Positions 5,549 through 6,902 of a stretch of DNA of 6,902 nt are shown here, piece by piece (the first letter of the stretch is position 1; every line of letters begins with the position of its first letter). The position numbers and the translations under genes were made by a program. This stretch comes from Phascolarctobacterium_B sp045598345 (GTDB lineage Bacteria > Bacillota > Negativicutes > Acidaminococcales > Acidaminococcaceae): positions 1 to 6,902 of the forward strand of contig JAZLLX010000147.1 of assembly GCA_045598345.1 (NCBI GenBank), read 5' to 3'. The notes beneath the pieces are model-generated. The model saw nothing but the letters and a program-made list of their open reading frames with translations, had not been told where the DNA came from and searched no databases.

Positions 5549-5959
5549 CTACTCAAACAACGCCAAAAGTTGTTTCTTGCTGCAAAGCCCTTTGGTTGCA
5601 TTGATGGGTTCTCCGTTCTTAAACGCAATCAAAGTGGGGACAACTTGAATTTTGAATTCATCCGCCAATTCAGGGCATTGGTCAATATCACATTTTGCCA
5701 CCACTATCTTACCCTGATTTTCTTTGGCAAACTCTGCCACCGTGGGAGCCAGCATTTTGCAGGGGCCGCACCAAGTTGCGAAAAAGTCCACCAGTACGGG
5801 CAACTTTGATTCCAATACCTCTTTCTTAAAATTCTCTTTGGTAATTACAACTTCCATTTTCATACCTCCTCCATAGTCCATAATATTTATATCTTTAGCC
5901 ATACCTGTCAACGGCATCACCACAAACAACAATGCCGCCAAAACAATTTTACTTTTCAC
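5549..5959 (-). CDS. Thioredoxin, with a possible N-terminal signal peptide
   Basis: Thioredoxin fold protein: dithiol active site WCGPC at 63-67, buried Asp58 in LVDFFATW, and the cis-proline Pro108 in VVPTL. From Met35 onward the 102 residues form a complete classical thioredoxin that would reduce protein disulfides. In-frame codons before that encode a signal-like segment: MKSK, a hydrophobic stretch (residues 5-19), then GMAK with a possible cleavage after Ala21. The long form needs the GTG at 5957-5959, which has AAGGAAAGG nine bases upstream. The short form would start at ATG 5855-5857, which has AGGAGG at ideal spacing. Either or both may be used. Three extra cysteines (90, 95, 126) are unusual for a thioredoxin. 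It lies 16 bases upstream of the DUF362 gene. Confidence 0.93.
   Translation of the reverse strand: MKSKIVLAALLFVVMPLTGMAKDINIMDYGGGMKMEVVITKENFKKEVLESKLPVLVDFFATWCGPCKMLAPTVAEFAKENQGKIVVAKCDIDQCPELADEFKIQVVPTLIAFKNGEPINATKGLCSKKQLLALFE
5864..5873 (-). promoter_or_regulatory. Internal ribosome binding site before the canonical thioredoxin start
   Basis: On the minus strand TGGAGGAGGT lies inside the thioredoxin frame, where it encodes Gly-Gly-Gly. Its AGGAGG core (5865-5870) is seven bases from the ATG at 5855-5857 and one base from the ATG at 5861-5863. This is the best ribosome site near the gene. It supports translation of a cytoplasmic form lacking the signal-like segment. Confidence 0.6.
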
Positions 5960-5989
5960 TCTCCCACACCTTTCCTTGAAACCAGTAGA

Positions 5990-6176
5990 AATTAAAAGTT
6001 AAAAACTTAAATCTTAAAACTATGGTAATATGTTCCTGTGATTATGTAACAAGGGCAAAGGATTTAGGGAAAGTCCGCATTGTGCGAACTTTTTTCCCGC
6101 CCAGGCGTGGGCGGGGTGGATTGCCTATAGGAACATAGAAAGGCAAGACGGGGTGGGTCGCTCTCTACGACTGAAG
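5990..6176 (-). repeat. Hairpin repeat element 4, inverted copy
   Basis: The only copy on the minus strand. Read on that strand it begins with GAGAGCGACCCACCCC. Stem 1 is TTGCCT/AGGCAA (plus-strand positions 6141-6146 and 6121-6126), with a 14-base loop TTCTATGTTCCTAT. Stem 2 is CCCGCCCA/TGGGCGGG (6096-6115), with a four-base loop. The AGTTCGC...GCGGACT hairpin (6072-6090) follows, then the box at 6022-6044 and an AT-rich tail about 30 bases from the thioredoxin start. Stem 1 shares no sequence with that of the copies at 1179 and 6430, yet the loop is almost the same. Confidence 0.7.
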
Positions 6177-6199
6177 AAATAAATTCAAACACACCCACA

Positions 6200-6355
6200 A
6201 CTTCCCTGCTATAATCACCGGAACTCTTTACCATATTTGTTCTTTATTCTTTGTTCTTTGACATTTATTCTTATCGTACTTTCCCCACACCCCTGCCCCT
6301 CTCCCCGGGGAGAGGGTTACTTTCGCACTCTGCCAACTTTCCTGCTCTAATCACA
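6200..6355 (+). repeat. Hairpin repeat element 5, with box copy 6
   Basis: Starts with ACTTCCCTGCTATAATC and the box at 6213-6235 (TAATCACCGGAAC then TCTTTACCAT). An AT-rich stretch follows, then CCCCACACCCCTGCCC and a perfect 20-base palindrome with arms CCCTCTCCCC (6297-6306) and GGGGAGAGGG (6307-6316). The pre-box segment AACTTTCCTGCTC then leads into the next box at 6348-6370. Confidence 0.6.
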
Positions 6356-6612
6356 GGAACATTTTACCATAACTTTAAGCTTTAAGTTTTTATCTTTTCA
6401 TTAGCGACAGCGTAATTGCTCACCCCACCACCGTCCTTCTATGTTCCTTTAGACGGTCCCCCGCCCCTTTATGGGCGGACGAGGGTTCGCAAAACCCCGC
6501 ACACCTGAAACCTAATTATATAATCACAGAAACATCTTACCATCATTCTTAATTCTGCATTCTGAATTCTTAATTAGATTACGCATTGCGAATTCCGCAT
6601 TCCGCATTATAT
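6356..6612 (+). repeat. Long direct repeat, copy B (about 255 bases)
   Basis: Partner of 1105-1361, in the same orientation. It contains the 3' part of the box at 6348-6370, stem 1 ACCGTC (6430-6435) with GACGGT (6452-6457), stem 2 CCGCCC (6461-6466) with GGGCGG (6473-6478), and a box at 6521-6543. The loop of stem 1 (TTCTATGTTCCTTT) differs from copy A at one base. Looser similarity of the TAACCTGAAACCT type runs to the stop codon of the reductase homologue at 6641. Confidence 0.85.
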
Positions 6613-6640
6613 TTAATCCCTGACACCTGTAACCTGAAAC

Positions 6641-6838
6641 CTATCTTTCTTTATAGTACAACAAACAATGACAAAACCCCTCGTAGTCCGGGTCGGCACA
6701 CTGATCACGAAATTCCTTACACATACATTTGGTATCTTCCGTCCGTTCCCTGCGGCACGGACAGTAGCCCCCCGTCTGTTTCAAGCCCTCTTTAATAGTA
6801 GCAACAACACTTGCGTCAGGATTGAGTTTAATTTTCAT
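6641..6838 (-). CDS. Ferredoxin-thioredoxin reductase catalytic (beta) chain homologue
   Basis: A 65-residue protein with the cysteine pattern of the ferredoxin-thioredoxin reductase catalytic chain: CPC (26-28), CMC (38-40) and CHC (56-58). In the plant and cyanobacterial enzyme four of these cysteines hold a [4Fe-4S] cluster and the other two form the disulfide that passes electrons from ferredoxin to thioredoxin. Here the first two motifs are closer, and the last two further apart, than in the cyanobacterial protein; there is also an extra Cys47. It is shorter than the classical chain and lacks its N-terminal extension. No partner variable (alpha) chain is present in this window. The start is well supported by AAGGAG seven bases before the ATG. 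A thioredoxin gene about 680 bases downstream on the same strand is a plausible substrate. Actual electron donor and activity are inferred. Confidence 0.85.
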   Translation of the reverse strand: MKIKLNPDASVVATIKEGLKQTGGYCPCRRERTEDTKCMCKEFRDQCADPDYEGFCHCLLYYKER

Positions 6839-6857
6839 GCTTTTTCTCCTTTTGATA

Positions 6858-6866
6858 ATTATAACA
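6858..6866 (-). promoter_or_regulatory. Extended -10 promoter for the reductase homologue
   Basis: On the minus strand TGTTATAAT forms a perfect extended -10 element (TGn plus TATAAT). No good -35 box is seen at 17 bases (CAACAC), as is common for extended -10 promoters. The predicted start near 6851 leaves a leader of only about 12 bases, just enough to contain the AAGGAG ribosome site. Confidence 0.55.
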
Positions 6867-6902
6867 TAAAATTAAAAATAGTGTTGAAAAAGAATTTAAT
6901 AT

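Larger units (their letters stand above)
5960..6640. other. Gene-free region, about 680 bases, made of hairpin repeats
   Basis: No protein gene was found on either strand. The region between the reductase homologue and thioredoxin consists almost entirely of one inverted and two or three direct copies of the same hairpin repeat family seen at 541-1361. No clear promoter for the thioredoxin gene was identified in it. Confidence 0.75.

Overview
The window looks like the chromosome of a low-to-moderate GC Firmicutes (Bacillota) bacterium, possibly of the Negativicutes. The basis is the gene order dnaX-ybaB-recR-bofA, which is typical of that phylum, strong AGGAGG-type ribosome binding sites, and a BofA homologue. 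The family or genus cannot be fixed from the sequence alone.

Layout. All complete genes lie on the minus strand and read right to left. At the right edge is a 65-residue ferredoxin-thioredoxin reductase catalytic-chain homologue (6641-6838). After about 680 bases of repeats come a thioredoxin with a possible secretion signal (5549-5959) and a DUF362 protein with two [4Fe-4S] ferredoxin motifs (4408-5532). Sixty bases further on begins a tight housekeeping operon: dnaX (2650-4347), ybaB (2317-2646), recR (1712-2314) and bofA (1410-1718). Its genes are 2-3 bases apart or overlap. Positions 1-138 are the right end of an IS element whose transposase tail (2-100, plus strand) resembles the ISL3 family.

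The gene-free DNA (139-1409 and 5960-6640) is the unusual part. It holds: (a) two 74-base AT-rich units with identical ends, equal spacing and different but self-complementary cores; (b) a family of G/C-rich hairpin repeats joined by a 23-base box seen eight times, once inverted, including a roughly 255-base direct repeat (about 94% identical by eye) whose copies run up to the stop codons of bofA and of the reductase gene; and (c) a compact minus-strand unit with a perfect consensus promoter (TTGACA, 17 bases, TATAAT), a 5' hairpin, a short linker and a 13-bp terminator hairpin. Unit (c) looks like an uncharacterised small RNA gene of about 80 nucleotides.

How the genes work together. DnaX (clamp-loader tau/gamma), YbaB and RecR form the common replication and recombinational repair cluster; BofA is a small membrane protein travelling with it. 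Thioredoxin, the iron-sulfur DUF362 protein and the reductase homologue suggest a ferredoxin-linked thiol redox group next to that operon. That link is inferred from proximity only.
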